Source: Blattamonas nauphoetae (Eukaryota > Preaxostyla > Oxymonadida). Taken from it: a stretch of DNA of 64,000 nucleotides. The stretch is from the NCBI GenBank assembly GCA_033064195.1, contig JARBJD010000248.1, positions 49,812 through 113,811 on the forward strand, written 5' to 3'. The notes beneath the pieces were generated by a model that ran no database searches, was not told where the DNA came from, and was given only the letters and a program-made list of their open reading frames with translations. The translations under genes and the position numbers were made by a program. The stretch's first letter is position 1. Each line of letters opens with the position of its first letter. This document shows positions 23,001 through 32,850 of the stretch, one piece after another.

Positions 23001-23094
23001 TCCTCAGATCGTGAATTTCTGGCGATAGTTCAACAAATGGCCTCGCGAAGAGAGGAAAAAGACACAAGACTATCAGTGAAAATGGATTGTTCAT
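20068..23094 (-). CDS. Type I surface protein, beta-helix ectodomain with Cys-rich tail
   Basis: The first ATG of the frame is at 23094 (1008 codons); the frame opens slightly upstream at a non-ATG codon. MNNPFSLIVLCLFPLFARPF is a signal peptide. Residues about 250-520 carry beta-helix units with repeated CAFHNCTA, GGAVYTG and HCAFRACSSG motifs, closely matching the gene at 1-3561 (LCAFHNCTAT followed by DGGAV in both). Residues about 560-840 hold two or three TIG/Ig-like modules. A single transmembrane helix (WAWLVAVIVVSSLGLIGLVV) lies near residues 853-879. The 129-residue cytosolic tail starts with a Cys/Ser/Arg/Pro repeat and then a CCxxCCKC cluster that could be palmitoylated. Likely receptor or adhesin; ligand unknown. 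Confidence 0.88.
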   Translation of the reverse strand: MNNPFSLIVLCLFPLFARPFVELSPEIHDLRTFLEKEKEGNKNIKQTTMDALIFPSGHFIGNNVSITSTSCWFVGTNSTMRLTPKQDCSNHGKSPLKNPESSENGGFAWILELVNSSLCLESWTLDSSEMKSSICSVSSSELEISESTIISNVVCSPIIVCGDRTGEGSWIGLSRCSHISSTSILHPFVELAIGSKLCDYSALSVRGTSLMLREKSLVLGTGPLFSFEFSPNLDARSTHPTSCMFDTLLISSDLVNMSSLGNPSDEMAGRCANRQELIGCSVSHCTNHQHGTALMDPALCGDCHCLNSSFSSCVRSRNTILNQTGKAFTQGDQFFIKADTTGHFTRCTFSDMTVQGADHDGGAAILFYVVQQSLDVTLCAFHNCTATARDNDGGAVKYYATSSSPSFALSQSVFTHCAVTYPYIKTDGGSVVSYTNAVCHTTITDCAFENSFAAGFGGAVYTGFVHLTVANTLFRKCSCGFFGGALEMISTNDLQVSHCAFRACSSGLSYSEAKDVSYDSTMDGKIGPSNFEFCDSTSGAPNVYCESRGNSSSSWVPQVSRKTAIRQVRISSTENAMKMKITANDALLGSMSVLLDGANVARLVHVRFGQSSTANTTGEVEVATGSSSFLPSYVSFRVRSVGLVGWDFTPSIFSVEATLTDNLDYVIELFGTNLPHFSSLGLHFFDSNGNLNAYRTAQSLRMTLSTNSSHNHTFHFGKTYTIREIVTNGTVLASPHALSFTVPMPRAVLSSISTTDQNRCVSVQLFGEHLHSPSYTVTFSTVDDQHPPHRRTFTFSSVSPTALDSLSIPLSEEDDDCLRPDRTYAVSAAVPSDQQSIDVSVSPFKTPALSVSWAWLVAVIVVSSLGLIGLVVGLVCCGLTGHCPCSRPSCHRPSCSRPSCHRPSCSRPSCHRPSCSRSSGSGNAKSVKVCCAPNDVKCCTNCCKCNIYVLQIFPEPQSTHPKPVDQHNPGYVVEVHRPQNERPHMSTRDAQRHQGRREIYRPHGAFFE
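20349..20440 (-). repeat. Tandem 30-bp repeat coding for a Cys/Arg/Pro decapeptide
   Basis: About three near-identical 30-bp units (core GAACACGAAGGTCTGTGACA on the plus strand) encode CSRPSCHRPS repeated in the juxtamembrane cytosolic tail of the surface protein. The multiple of three keeps the frame, so copy number could vary without breaking the gene. Confidence 0.85.
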
Positions 23095-25401
23095 ATCCAG
23101 ACACAATAGAAAGATCTGATGGTTTGATCATCATCAACTCGCAACTCTTCTCACTTCACTGTTTCTAGTCCGGTTTTCTCACTGAAATAGTTCACATTGA
23201 CGTTCAGAGGATCCCTGAATGAGACATTCGTTTCTCAAAAACGCTGGGAATGTGTGGCTGAATTGAACAGAAGCGAAGTGAAACAAATGAAATGAAAACT
23301 CAAATCCGGCGGATTTTCACGTCACATGTGTGTCTCTCCCAACTTGCATGTCGATCAGAGGAGCAAACGGTGTCTTGTTGTCTTGACTTCGACGTTGACA
23401 ACAACAGACACAGTCCACACTGAAGAGGACGACAGCAGCAGCAAGTGCTACAACAGCAACGATGATGATCCAACCATACTTCCCCACGACGATCTGAGAT
23501 CGGCCTCCTTCCGAGAAAGCAGCGGCGTAACAACTCATTCACGCCAACCAACCAGAACGATCGACACACCCAGCAGCGACACAGTTGATGTGTCGAATGT
23601 CGAAGTGGCTGGGGAACACGGATGGGCGGAGAGATGGTTGTCTGTGTTCTGTTTGGAACAGGCTGAGCTTTGGCTGAACATCCCAACATCGCATTTCCCG
23701 AATTGGTGCTTGACCATGTCGACGAGCTCTTTCACGTCTGCTTCGTCAATCGCGGGTGTTCTTGTTGAGCCTCTTCACAACCAACGGTGTCATCCGAGAA
23801 AACTCACATCTCGTCTTCCTTCCCTTCTCGTTGGAAGGACGATTGTGTGTGGATGTCACATCTGCCGTCCCTCGCACAAACACGTCGATTGGCGATTCTT
23901 CCTCAAACGCCTTCGCAAGACCCGCCAACTCGAGACAGCACAGACCGACCCTCCGCTGTCCTCCCCAACGTCGATATCGGTCGGTTCTGCGTCGACTGCG
24001 GAACCGCCAAAGCACGCCACTCGCTCGATCGATGCCCGCGTGCCGTTTGGATGGACATTCCAGCAGACCCACAACGACCGTCGGCGAGGACGATGCTGTC
24101 TGCGGCGAAGAGAGGCGTCTTTCGTCTGAGTTGAGTTCTGCTCCAGAACTCCCGAACTGCCGACCCAACCACATCATCCCCTCCAAACAGATGCTGTTTC
24201 GAGCATGTTCGTTCGTGTTCTGTTCCGTTCATGTGTGATCGTCTTCTGCACGATCAGTCGTGATGTCAGTTGGTTCGAATGAGATTGGGTCGACTGGTGA
24301 CTTGAAAGGGCAGCCATTGCTTGTTCGTCCAAATCGTGCCATCGCGTGACGGGATGATCAAGCTGGACAGTGTGGGATTCGGTTTGGCCAGAGGAGCTCC
24401 ATCAATTGGATCGTCAGAGAGAGGCTTCCTTCCGTGTTCCCTCGCAGATCAAGAACGAGTATTTCACATTTTTTTGCCATAATTCCTTTGGGAGACTGGA
24501 CGAATGTGATTCCTGTTCCAAGAGCGTTTTCACTGAACGAGCCGATGTTCACAGAGTCGATCTTCTCGGTGGGGATGACAGCAGACGTGATGCTGAATTC
24601 AGACGTGGTGATGGGAGTGGAATTGTCGGAGTTGGATTGTTGAGGTGGGATCGAGTGGTTCGTCGATGAAACGAGTTTCCCGGCTTGTGACAGGATCTTC
24701 CGGACGATCCCTTCGATCTTCCGCAGAATGTCCTCAAATGGCAGATTCGGTGCTGGATCGGTGGACTCAACGGACATCTTCCTTTTCGGGCAGAACAGCC
24801 CCAAATCTGCGATGGGCTCTTCAGTGGCTACATACGCTCCAAAAGGCACAGGAACTGTTTTCTGCTCCCCATTTGCCAGAGTAACAATCACTATGAAATC
24901 TGCTGTCTGTGGTTCCAGAGCTTTTCGGATGGCAAAGTCGTCGAGAAGGCTTCTGTTGAATCGATTCGTTTTCTTTTCTGCAGAGGCGACTTTCTCCTCA
25001 GCCCAGTCTAAGAGCACGTCTAATGGAGTTTTTGTTGGGTTAGACTCACTATTCAGTGACATATTGCAAACTTTTGCTCCGATCATTTCAAATCCGAGTT
25101 TCCTGTTTGATTCTTCTGACAGATTGGTGTCTCCACGAAGCTCCCATAGAACCAAGGTGGGAGGACCCATTGCATCTCTCGAGAGGTCGTACGGGAAGTA
25201 TTGCATGGCAACGTTGTCAAATGGCGCCAAGAACTGTAGATGAGCATCTTTGGTAGAATCAACGATCTTGTGCACAGCAGTATAGAATTTAAGCATCGAA
25301 TTCATCTCTCTTGAGTCTAGAGCTTCAATACAGGCAACGAGATCGATCTTCGGAACATCAGCATCATCAGGTGGATTCCGGAGGGAGTCTACAAAGGAGT
25401 A

Positions 25402-25755
25402 ACTGGCGCACGTAACCCGAAATTGGCACGAAACCCGAAATTGTCAACACCTTCTTAACCCATACTTCATTTTTCTCCGAACCCCTATTTTTGTGGGTCC
25501 CACTTTTTTTATGGGTCATCATCTCGACCCCATAAATCACTTGAGGCAGAAATCGAACCTCCAAAATAGGATCCCTTGTTCAGGGTGCCTATTTAAGAGC
25601 CTTTTGGTCCCCAAAAATGTTGTCCTTAACATTTTAGCTTAGTGAATCCTAACTTCACGACCACTTTTCTCTACGCCTGTTCAAGATTTTTCTTTCTCGT
25701 TTGATTTATGGTGGTTTAGGATTGTTTTCTCTCGAAATGACAATTTTTGAAAATT
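25402..25755 (+). repeat. Left inverted arm of the 1.06-kb element
   Basis: About 353 bp, reverse-complementary to 26106-26458. The very low divergence between the arms suggests recent formation or continuing gene conversion. Confidence 0.9.
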
Positions 25756-26105
25756 CTATCTGAGAGGAGTTTCTTCTTCAGATTCAGTTGATTTGACACA
25801 GTCATGACCCGAAATCACCTAAATCCATCATTTTGTTGTTCTCAGTGATGATAATTGGAATAATGTTAAGACTGTGCGAATAAAAATGAAAATATCTGAA
25901 AAGTCCGAAATAGGAGGTCATCGAAAATTCTCAAAATTTTCAGAAAAATTAATATCCAACAAAACATCCATATTGGTGAAAACTTCATGTCGGAACTATG
26001 TCTGGTTGTGGAGATATGATCAAAACAAGTTTTCGAGCTCTTAAGCTTATTATACAGGGAAGTCAGTTTTTTCCCCATTTTTCGTCCAGCTCCCCAGGAT
26101 TTTTC

Positions 26106-26458
26106 ATTTTCAAAAATTGTCATTTCGAGAGAAAACAATCCTAAACCACCATAAATCAAACGAGAAAGAAAAATCTTGAACAGGCGTAGAGAAAAGTGGT
26201 CGTGAAGTTAGGATTCACTAAGCTAAAATGTTAAGGACAACATTTTTGGGGACCAAAAGGCTCTTAAATAGGCACCCTGAACAAGGGATCCTATTTTGGA
26301 GGTTCGATTTCTGCCTCAAGTGATTTATGGGGTCGAGATGATGACCCATAAAAAAAGTGGGACCCACAAAAATAGGGGTTCGGAGAAAAATGAAGTATGG
26401 GTTAAGAAGGTGTTGACAATTTCGGGTTTCGTGCCAATTTCGGGTTACGTGCGCCAGT
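26106..26458 (-). repeat. Right inverted arm of the 1.06-kb element
   Basis: Mirror of the left arm at 25402-25755, ending in GCGCCAGT next to the TA target duplication. Confidence 0.9.
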
Positions 26459-26685
26459 TACTCATTGAAAATCTGCGAGAGAGACTTGATGGTGCGTTTG
26501 GCTTCAGTTTCGTCAAACTGTGAAAATAGACAGACGAAAAATGAGTCTGTGACTGTGTGGTAGCATTCTTCGATCGGACTAAGAGGCGAAATACATGAGG
26601 ATGGGTTGCAGGCACCATAAAGAAGAACTGCTACAAAAAAACTGATTTCGAGCATCTCTTCAGGGATAACTGTCGAGAAAGGCTA

Positions 26686-28306
26686 GTCCCTAAAAAATTG
26701 GGGGTTTTTAAAAAATGGGGGGTAGAACCGAGATGGACCCATTTGAAAAAAAATTGAAACCGTTGAATGAGAAAAGTGAATTGAGAAACAAAAAGAGTGT
26801 CACGTTATTCGCCTTCATCGCTCGAGTCATCTGCACCATCATCATTTGGGTCTATGGGAATATCTGGATTGGGAGGAGCGTTGAATCTTCTCAGAAGATC
26901 TGGATCACTAATGAACCAGAGACCTTCTCTGGAATGGTCTCGTCGCGCGGGTGCTGGATTAAGCCTTCTGGGGAGTTCGGCATCTGTCAGATTTGCTGCA
27001 ACAGGCTGGATAGTCGGTGGATTGAGGCCTGTGTCGCGGAAAGAGGCTTTGACAATTTTTGGGCTTAATCCGTCTGAGAGAGCCTGGTCGAAAGCCTCTA
27101 TGAAGGCTGTGCGTTTCTGTGATGCATCAGCAAGTGCTTGGGGACGGATGGAGCTCAGTAGGCCTTGTTTGATGGTGGCCGTGACATACTGATCGACTGG
27201 CTGCAGCATGTGTGTAGTATGTGAAGGGAGGATTGCGATGTCTATGCTATTTCGTTGACAAAGCAGTTGAACCGACGCCACATAATGAGAGCGAAGGCCG
27301 TCCATAATGAGGAGGATCCGAGAGTTTTCTTGGTTGATGTTTTGTCTTCGTTGAAGCATATATGGAAGGATATACATTTGAAAGATCGTTGGGAATAATG
27401 TATTGGTCATCCTAGTTTGAGGATTTGAAATGATTATAAGGTTTGATCCTCTGAAAGGAGCATATTCCACTGGAAGCTGTTGAAAAGGAACCAAGAGGAT
27501 GGTTGGCAAAAAATTTGCCGTCGGCGGCGATAGTGAGGATGAAAGTAGTTTTGCTTGGGAGGGGTATTTGGGGGACAATGGGCCGTGGGTCGTCTGGTTC
27601 AACTGCTACCAGAACATTATGGTTGGGGGCAGAATTGGCAAAAGACTCATCTAAATTAAAAACAAGTGAATTGGGATACATGTACAATTGTCGCAATCGA
27701 AGGTAATGATCGAACCACGGTCTTATAATCTGTGCGGATGTTTGGCGAAAACGCTCATGAGGGAATTGTTCGCTCTTTTTAGGCTGATTTCGTTCCTTCC
27801 GTTTACGAAAGAATATCCGAAGGTTGATGAGAGGGAAGGGTGAGTGGCTGTAACAGGACGTTGCCTGATTTGATCTTCGCACTATATCAAAAAAGATAGA
27901 GAAAAAAGAGAGTATACCAAAGATCTGATGGATTGAGCCGAATGAAATATTCGCTGGCCTCGATCTCTCAAGATATCCTGTACGACTGCTTCCTGCTCCA
28001 CATCGGATAATATCGGAGGGCGTCCGACGATTCCGCAACGTCTGTTTGCTTTGATATTCTTCACTGCTCGCTCAAGAACGTGTTTCCCGATGTTGCCCAC
28101 GCGACCAACTCTCGCAAAAGGAATGCCATGATCAAACGCAATTCGAGCGAAACGCTCCCCACGATGTTGTATGTTGCGGTACTCCTCCGTCCCCGCGAGA
28201 CGGAGGATTTCTGCATCGGAGATGCGACTTATTTTTGGCATGAAAATGATGGGGCGTATGGGGGATTTACCCCCCATTTTTTAAAAACCCCCAATTGATC
28301 AAGGAC
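26686..28306 (-). mobile_element. Pogo-like (Tc1/mariner superfamily) DNA transposon
   Basis: The element is 1621 bp flanked by TA (26684-26685 and 28307-28308). Terminal inverted repeats of about 44 bp start GTCC, differ over the next seven bases, and then match as ATTGGGGGTTTTT followed by AAAAAATGGGGGG. It carries one minus-strand transposase gene covering almost the whole element. It lies only 30 bp upstream of the start codon of the S41 pseudogene, so it may have displaced that gene's promoter. Confidence 0.88.
26805..28277 (-). pseudogene. Pogo/Jerky-type DDE transposase, one frameshift
   Basis: Exon 1 runs from ATG 28277, which lies inside the terminal repeat (a second ATG is at 28241), to 27918. 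It contains helix-turn-helix-like DNA-binding sequence (ISDAEILRLAGTEEYRNI, GRPPILSDVEQEAVV). A 53-nt intron (27917..27865) joins exon 2 in frame. Catalytic aspartates appear in FNLDESFANSAPNH (first), LLIMDGLRSHY (second) and LPSHTTHMLQPVDQY (third), the DDD arrangement of the DDE_1 superfamily. Near 27490-27500 the frame shifts by one base (HPLGS versus LVPFQQLPVEYAPF), after which the frame continues to the stop at 26805. The tail is acidic. Probably inactive unless the shift is a sequencing error. Confidence 0.85.
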
Positions 28307-28346
28307 TAGCGTTCTAACCCATCATTGTCACATCCCTGCCGCAACA

Positions 28347-29429
28347 ATGTTAATGAGCGATCCACTGTCGACAACAGCTCCCTCATCCAAACACATCCAA
28401 TCTGGTATGTCTTCCATGCGTTTCTTATTCTGCTCCTTGCCTTCAGCCTTCCTGGAATGGAATGAAGAGCCCATCGAATCGACACCCGACAAATTGTCTC
28501 TTTTCCACTCTTTGGTGCAAATGATCAATGACAGCCATTACATTGATGGTGTATTGGAGGAGAAAGTTGTGCCATTTCTTGAACAAATCAGGCCTGAGTA
28601 CGGGGAAGAAGTTGACCGATTCCTCCTTGGCCTTACGCCGACAGATGATGAATCTTTGCAAACCTTCGTGAATTCGATCATTGTCCTCGTTTCCTCTCCA
28701 AAACAGGCCATCGTCACTGCAACGATGAGGATGCTGGACTATCTTCAACACAACGCTTCACCCCCAATCCACCTGAAGCTGGTCCATGCTGCTCTCATCC
28801 CTCGTCTTCTCTCCTCTCTGAACCCCCTGTCTCTCTCTTTTGTGGATGGAGCTGAATTGCACACCCTGCTCATCTCCCTCATCTTCCAATCGCTCTGGCT
28901 CTCCACACCAAACGGATTGCAAAAACTGGAAATCAAAGATTCAGCTGAGCAGCAGACTGTCCACGAGACAGTGTTGGATCAAGTTCTCGTGCCGTCGAAG
29001 GGATATGTCCAACATTTGTGCGAGAACCGCCTCGTCGTCATCGCCGACAGCAGCCTTTCGGATGTGTTCGTGTCTCTTCTTGTTCACCTCCTCCACATCT
29101 CGCTCTCCCATCCACCAACTTCGCGTGTTGTCCTCGCCCTGCCCGCCATCCTCGCGATTCCAAGCTCGTTCACATCCAACGACACCAACTTCTCCAGCTG
29201 GCGTCTTCTCAGCGGACTCGCCAATGCTCAGAAAAGATGGGTCTGTCGAGCTGGCCTTCTCCGCCAGTCAGAAGCAACGCCTATTCGCTCGCTGAGAATG
29301 GAGGGATGGGAAGATGTGGTCGAACAGCAAATGCAGCACACCATCGACGGGGACTGGGCGAGGGTGGTTGGTCTGAGTGCACGCAGGATGAGCGGTGTGG
29401 ACGGAGCGAACATCCTCCAAGTCGGATAG
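28347..29429 (+). CDS. Unrecognised helical-repeat family protein, paralogue B
   Basis: Exons 28347..28404 and 28447..29429 give 346 codons, with a 42-nt intron. It aligns along its length with the gene at 16046-17131, including the intron position, the motif QIRPEYGEEVDRFLLGLTP, and a central block that is nearly the same at the DNA level. The start codon is 40 bp beyond the right end of the pogo-like transposon, so the promoter may lie in or beyond that element. Function unknown; helical, leucine-rich, no signal peptide or membrane span. Confidence 0.8.
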   Translation: MLMSDPLSTTAPSSKHIQSGMSSMRFLFCSLPSAFLEWNEEPIESTPDKLSLFHSLVQMINDSHYIDGVLEEKVVPFLEQIRPEYGEEVDRFLLGLTPTDDESLQTFVNSIIVLVSSPKQAIVTATMRMLDYLQHNASPPIHLKLVHAALIPRLLSSLNPLSLSFVDGAELHTLLISLIFQSLWLSTPNGLQKLEIKDSAEQQTVHETVLDQVLVPSKGYVQHLCENRLVVIADSSLSDVFVSLLVHLLHISLSHPPTSRVVLALPAILAIPSSFTSNDTNFSSWRLLSGLANAQKRWVCRAGLLRQSEATPIRSLRMEGWEDVVEQQMQHTIDGDWARVVGLSARRMSGVDGANILQVG

Positions 29430-29814
29430 AAGCAGAGGAGCAGAAAAGGATGAGAACTATCTCACATAGTTCCCATCGCCCACACTTTGTTTGTCACGCT
29501 CCCATTTCTATCAGAGCTGTAACTCACGTGATTTCACCGTTCGAGTCACTCCCGACATGTTACATCACACACACAACGCTGAGCTGTCGCGTCTGACAAT
29601 AAGATATTTGGGGAAGATGTCAATCTTTCTTTCGATAGATTGAAAACAAAAACGACGGAGAGATCGTCAAGATTTGCTGCCAAAGTGACCAAAAAGGAAA
29701 GGAATGAATGAAGAAATGTATAATTACCCACAGCATCAAATAAAGAACTGTAATTGGATGTTCAGGTAGTTCTCGACACACAAAGAATAAATTGTTGTGA
29801 GTTGATCCCAAAAC

Positions 29815-29997
29815 CTACACATGTTTGGAGACATTAATCATGTATTCAACGATTTCTGGTAATTCTCCCATGATTTCATTTCGTTTCCTTCCTTCTTGAT
29901 CTCCTTTCTCTTCAGCATGACTCGCTAAATGATTCACCAACTTCGACAGTCTGTTTCTTCTCTCACAAATTGATCTGATCTCTTCTTGATTCTTCAT
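29815..29997 (-). CDS. Possible small ORF, 60 codons
   Basis: The frame from ATG 29997 to the stop at 29815 encodes a basic/acidic helical peptide (MKNQEEIRSICERRNRLSKL...). It overlaps the region expected to hold the first exon and first intron of the divergent coiled-coil SPRY gene. No family was recognised. It may be a real short gene or a chance frame. Confidence 0.25.
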   Translation of the reverse strand: MKNQEEIRSICERRNRLSKLVNHLASHAEEKGDQEGRKRNEIMGELPEIVEYMINVSKHV

Positions 29998-29999
29998 AG

Positions 30000-31215
30000 A
30001 AACCACTCTCGATTGAGTCAGTGTTGAATGAATTATCGAGTTCAGAACCGAATGTTTCAGTGATTGTGAACACGCCAAACTGGAATCAGATTCCCCTTCT
30101 GATTCAGGATTGGGACGGAAAAGACGAAACACCGATGCTAAGACTGTTGGATGAACTATCACGAATTCTGACATTGGTTTCGGATTCGGATGTTCCTCTG
30201 GCGAACAAGCGACTCCTCCACTCTTCTCTCTCCAACCTCTCCCAATCCCCCACTCTTCCCAAGAAAGGGCGTCTTCGAATCGCACATTCACTCACAACGT
30301 TGGATTCAGTTCCAGACGGACCGTTCACGATTGTGGAAACAGAGAAGTTCAGAACAATGGAACATGCACTCTCTGAAGTCGAAAAACGATCTTCAGAAAT
30401 GACGGAACGCATCAACGACCTCACAGACCGAGTTGTACAAGCAGAAGAGAAGACAAGACAAGCAGAAGTAGCCACGCGGATGGCAGAGGAGCAGAAAAGT
30501 CAGGCAGAGAGGGAAAAGGAGAAGCTGTCGGATGAAGTGAAGAGGACAGCGAAAGAACTCGGAGAGGCTCGAGAAGGGAAGGCGAAGAGTGAGCGAGAGA
30601 AGAGAGAGATGGCTGAGAAGATGGAGCAGATGAAACAGCAACTGACAGATGTTCCGATTTGGGTTGGAACAGAATCTCTCCAAACACTCGACAGAGCTGC
30701 TCACAGACTCACTTCAACCACTCTCACCCAGATCATCAAACTCGAAAAGAAGAACGATTGGAGAACAGCATTCACTCTTCCGATTGACGAGGGAGAGTGG
30801 GAGTTCAAAATCAGAAGAAATGACATAAATTGGAATGTGAGTGTGTTCTTCTCTCTTCTCATCTTTTCAGTGCTTGGCTTCCTCAGACATCCACTCCCTG
30901 AAGATGCCACACACCACGGTTGTGGATGCTATCTCAGTGGGATTGGTGGCGACTTCATTCTTTGGAGTGGGGGGGATGTGGCAAGGAGGACAATTCAAGC
31001 CAGCAGGAACAAACAAGAAATGTGATCGAATTGGACAGACAGCAGCGATTCGAGTGAACATGTCGACTCGAGAAGCACGACTGTTTGTGGACGATGAGGA
31101 ACAGCCTGGGATCTTCACCGACATCCCTTCTCCTCTCTGCCTCGGAATCTCGACATCCAAGTCGATGACTGATGCACCTGTCGAAGTGCTGTGGCTCAAA
31201 CTACGACGATCCTGA
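30000..31215 (+). CDS. Coiled-coil SPRY (B30.2-like) domain protein, 5' exon missing
   Basis: Main exons 30000..30836 and 30871..31215 join in frame through a 34-nt intron. There is no ATG at the start of the long frame, and a TTCTTCATAG acceptor lies just before 30000, so a short first exon must lie upstream. Residues about 1-110 are helical. About 110-215 form a long charged coiled coil (MTERINDLTDRVVQAEEKTRQ...EREKREMAEKMEQM). The last 150 residues resemble a SPRY/B30.2 domain: GEWEFKIRRND, VGLVATSFFGVGGMWQGGQF, RIGQTAAIRVNMSTREARLFVDDEEQPGIFTDIPSPLCLGIS. SPRY domains bind peptides and give specificity to ligases or scaffolds. Partners unknown. Confidence 0.72.
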
Positions 31216-31346
31216 CGATTTTTGTACATTCACTCGCACATTCTTATGTATTCTTTGAGACATCCGATTGTTAAATCCATCCAGCCAAAAGCTGATATTG
31301 ATCTATCCATAAATTTTTTTGAATTGTTGAACTTTCTGTTCGTGAC

Positions 31347-32850
31347 ATGTCATTGACGTATCCAAACATTCATAAGATTCCTGATGGACTTCAAGATCTT
31401 TTGAAAAATCTAACTCGGGAAGTTCTTCGTGATCAACCAACTAATGTATACACATCTATTCTTATTGTTATTTTAATCATCCCTTCTCGTTCACTCAATC
31501 AGATTTATGCCTTCGCCGCGAAATACTTCACGGACTTGCTCACTCAACAACAGGGATCGCCATATCAAGCCGTTGCAAACAAAATGCTCGAACTTTTCCT
31601 CGCAGAAGACAAAACCCACTCCGGAATGATATCATACACTTCATTCAAAAAAGTGGTGTATGATCCTCAATTAGAGCTCGACCCTCGTGTCTCGCAGATG
31701 CTGCTCCTTTATGTTGATATCGACGATCTTGGAAGAATGGATTACGATTCTTTCATGTCTGTGGCTGGTGATGCGATTGGGTATTGCATCGACACGCCGA
31801 CCAACATCCATGATGACGAGGAACCAAGAATTCATGTCCATGGATACACCAGAGAGGAGTTAGAGGACAAACTCCGTCAGAAATTCGAAGAGCACGACAC
31901 TGGAGTTGATGAAGAGCTGAGTCGACCTGCCTGCCGAAATTGTTTCCAAGATATCGAATTAGGCCTCGTTCGGAGAGAAATCAACCTCTTGCTCGGATAC
32001 ATGGAGGAGAATCACCAAACTGGACAAGTCGACACGGACCAGCTCGCAAAAACATTTGTGGACCTCCTCTTCTCCGCACACGAAGAGAACATCCTTTCGC
32101 TGCCGATGGACAAGGCCAGAGTCATCGAAGAGCTCTTCCACGTGTTCGCTTCGATGGACGAGGATCACACAGGCGAACTCCAAGCAGCAGACATTTGGAA
32201 CGGCCTGCTCCACAGCGACTTGGGATTGACGGTCACCCAGACATACGCAGTGATGGGGCTCCTGGCAGACTTGAGCAGCCCTGTGGAATACGAAGGGTTC
32301 ACAGAATACGCTGCAGGATGGCTGGCAAGCTTTGAAAATGGGACTGTGCTGGTATGCTGAGTAAGGGGAACGAGACACGGACAGGATTGGATTATTTCAG
32401 TCATGTTCGTCACCATTCATTTCTCGAGGGAAACTGGACTTATTCACTTGTCTTTTGACATTTCCTTTCTCTTTCACTGTGTCTTCTCTTCCCTCCCAGC
32501 ACAACACTGGAGACACCATCGTCGGCCTCACATCCACCGAACTTTACGATCGACTCATCGAAATCTTCTCCAAACACAACAGCACCAACCCAGGCTCGAC
32601 CTCCATCGACGCCATTGCCGAACTGCTCCTTCCGCTCAATTTTTCGCAGCGTGAGCTCTCCGCTGTTCTGTCGGTTGCCCTTCCATTGTTGACACAAAGG
32701 CACATCCGAGACGAACAGATTTATGAAATGATTGCCACCACTGCTTTTGATGTCTGCTACACACTGCAGAGATTGGGGATTGATATTGTTGCAGCTGACG
32801 AAGATGAAGATCCTCAGGCTGATCCAGAAGAAGAGCAGGTTGTTGAGTGA
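31347..32850 (+). CDS. RIIa-like and EF-hand-like protein, flagellar radial-spoke type
   Basis: Exons 31347..31445, 31503..32351 and 32500..32850 give 432 codons. The first 55 residues (IPDGLQDLLKNLTREVLRDQPTN joined to IYAFAAKYFTDLL) match the RIIa dimerisation/docking pattern of protein kinase A regulatory subunits and of flagellar proteins. The middle carries EF-hand-like helix-loop-helix segments (LFLAEDKTHSGMISYTSFKK, VDIDDLGRMDYDSFMS, FASMDEDHTGELQAADIW). The combination is known from radial spoke protein 7-like proteins of cilia. Not all loops keep all calcium ligands. The acidic C-terminus ends DPEEEQVVE. Presumably axonemal; the organism would then be flagellated. Confidence 0.75.

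Larger units (their letters stand above)
25402..26458. mobile_element. Non-autonomous inverted-repeat element (TA target) inside the S41 gene
   Basis: The element is 1057 bp with two near-perfect inverted arms of about 353 bp (25402-25755 and 26106-26458) around a 351-bp unique centre. It begins ACTGGCGCACGTAACCC and ends with the reverse complement. It is flanked on both sides by TA (25400-25401 and 26459-26460). Removing the element plus one TA puts the two halves of the interrupted reading frame back in phase, which supports insertion by a TA-targeting (Tc1/mariner-superfamily-like) transposase. Its arms encode mirror-image 50-60-codon ORFs that are simply the same repeat. The centre shows no recognisable gene. 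Confidence 0.85.
23317..26655 (-). pseudogene. Decayed secreted S41-type (C-terminal-processing-like) peptidase gene
   Basis: The gene starts at ATG 26655 with a signal peptide (MLEISFFVAVLLYGACNPSS), is interrupted at 26458..25402 by an inverted-repeat element, and continues from 25399. The S41 signature CEILVLDLRGNTEGS is at about 24420-24460. The frame then breaks: the long frame stops at 24358, while related sequence (LIIPSRDGTIWTNKQW) continues in another frame and meets TGA codons near 24270. The catalytic-serine region, LADGRCGSAGMS, appears at about 24050-24090 in a third context. A C-terminal membrane helix (WIIIVAVVALAAAVVLF) is seen at 23317-23538. These frame changes are too close together for introns. 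S41 peptidases are serine proteases with a Ser-Lys dyad. Multiple breaks plus the insertion indicate a pseudogene. Confidence 0.7.

Noticed and set aside
23326-24129. 267-codon plus-strand ORF
   Set aside because: Antisense to the S41 pseudogene, whose catalytic-Ser segment and membrane helix are on the minus strand; the plus product is Arg/Thr/Ser-rich without features.
25540-25575. tRNA-like T-arm (GGTTCGA) in the inverted-repeat element
   Set aside because: No matching acceptor, D or anticodon stems could be folded around it.
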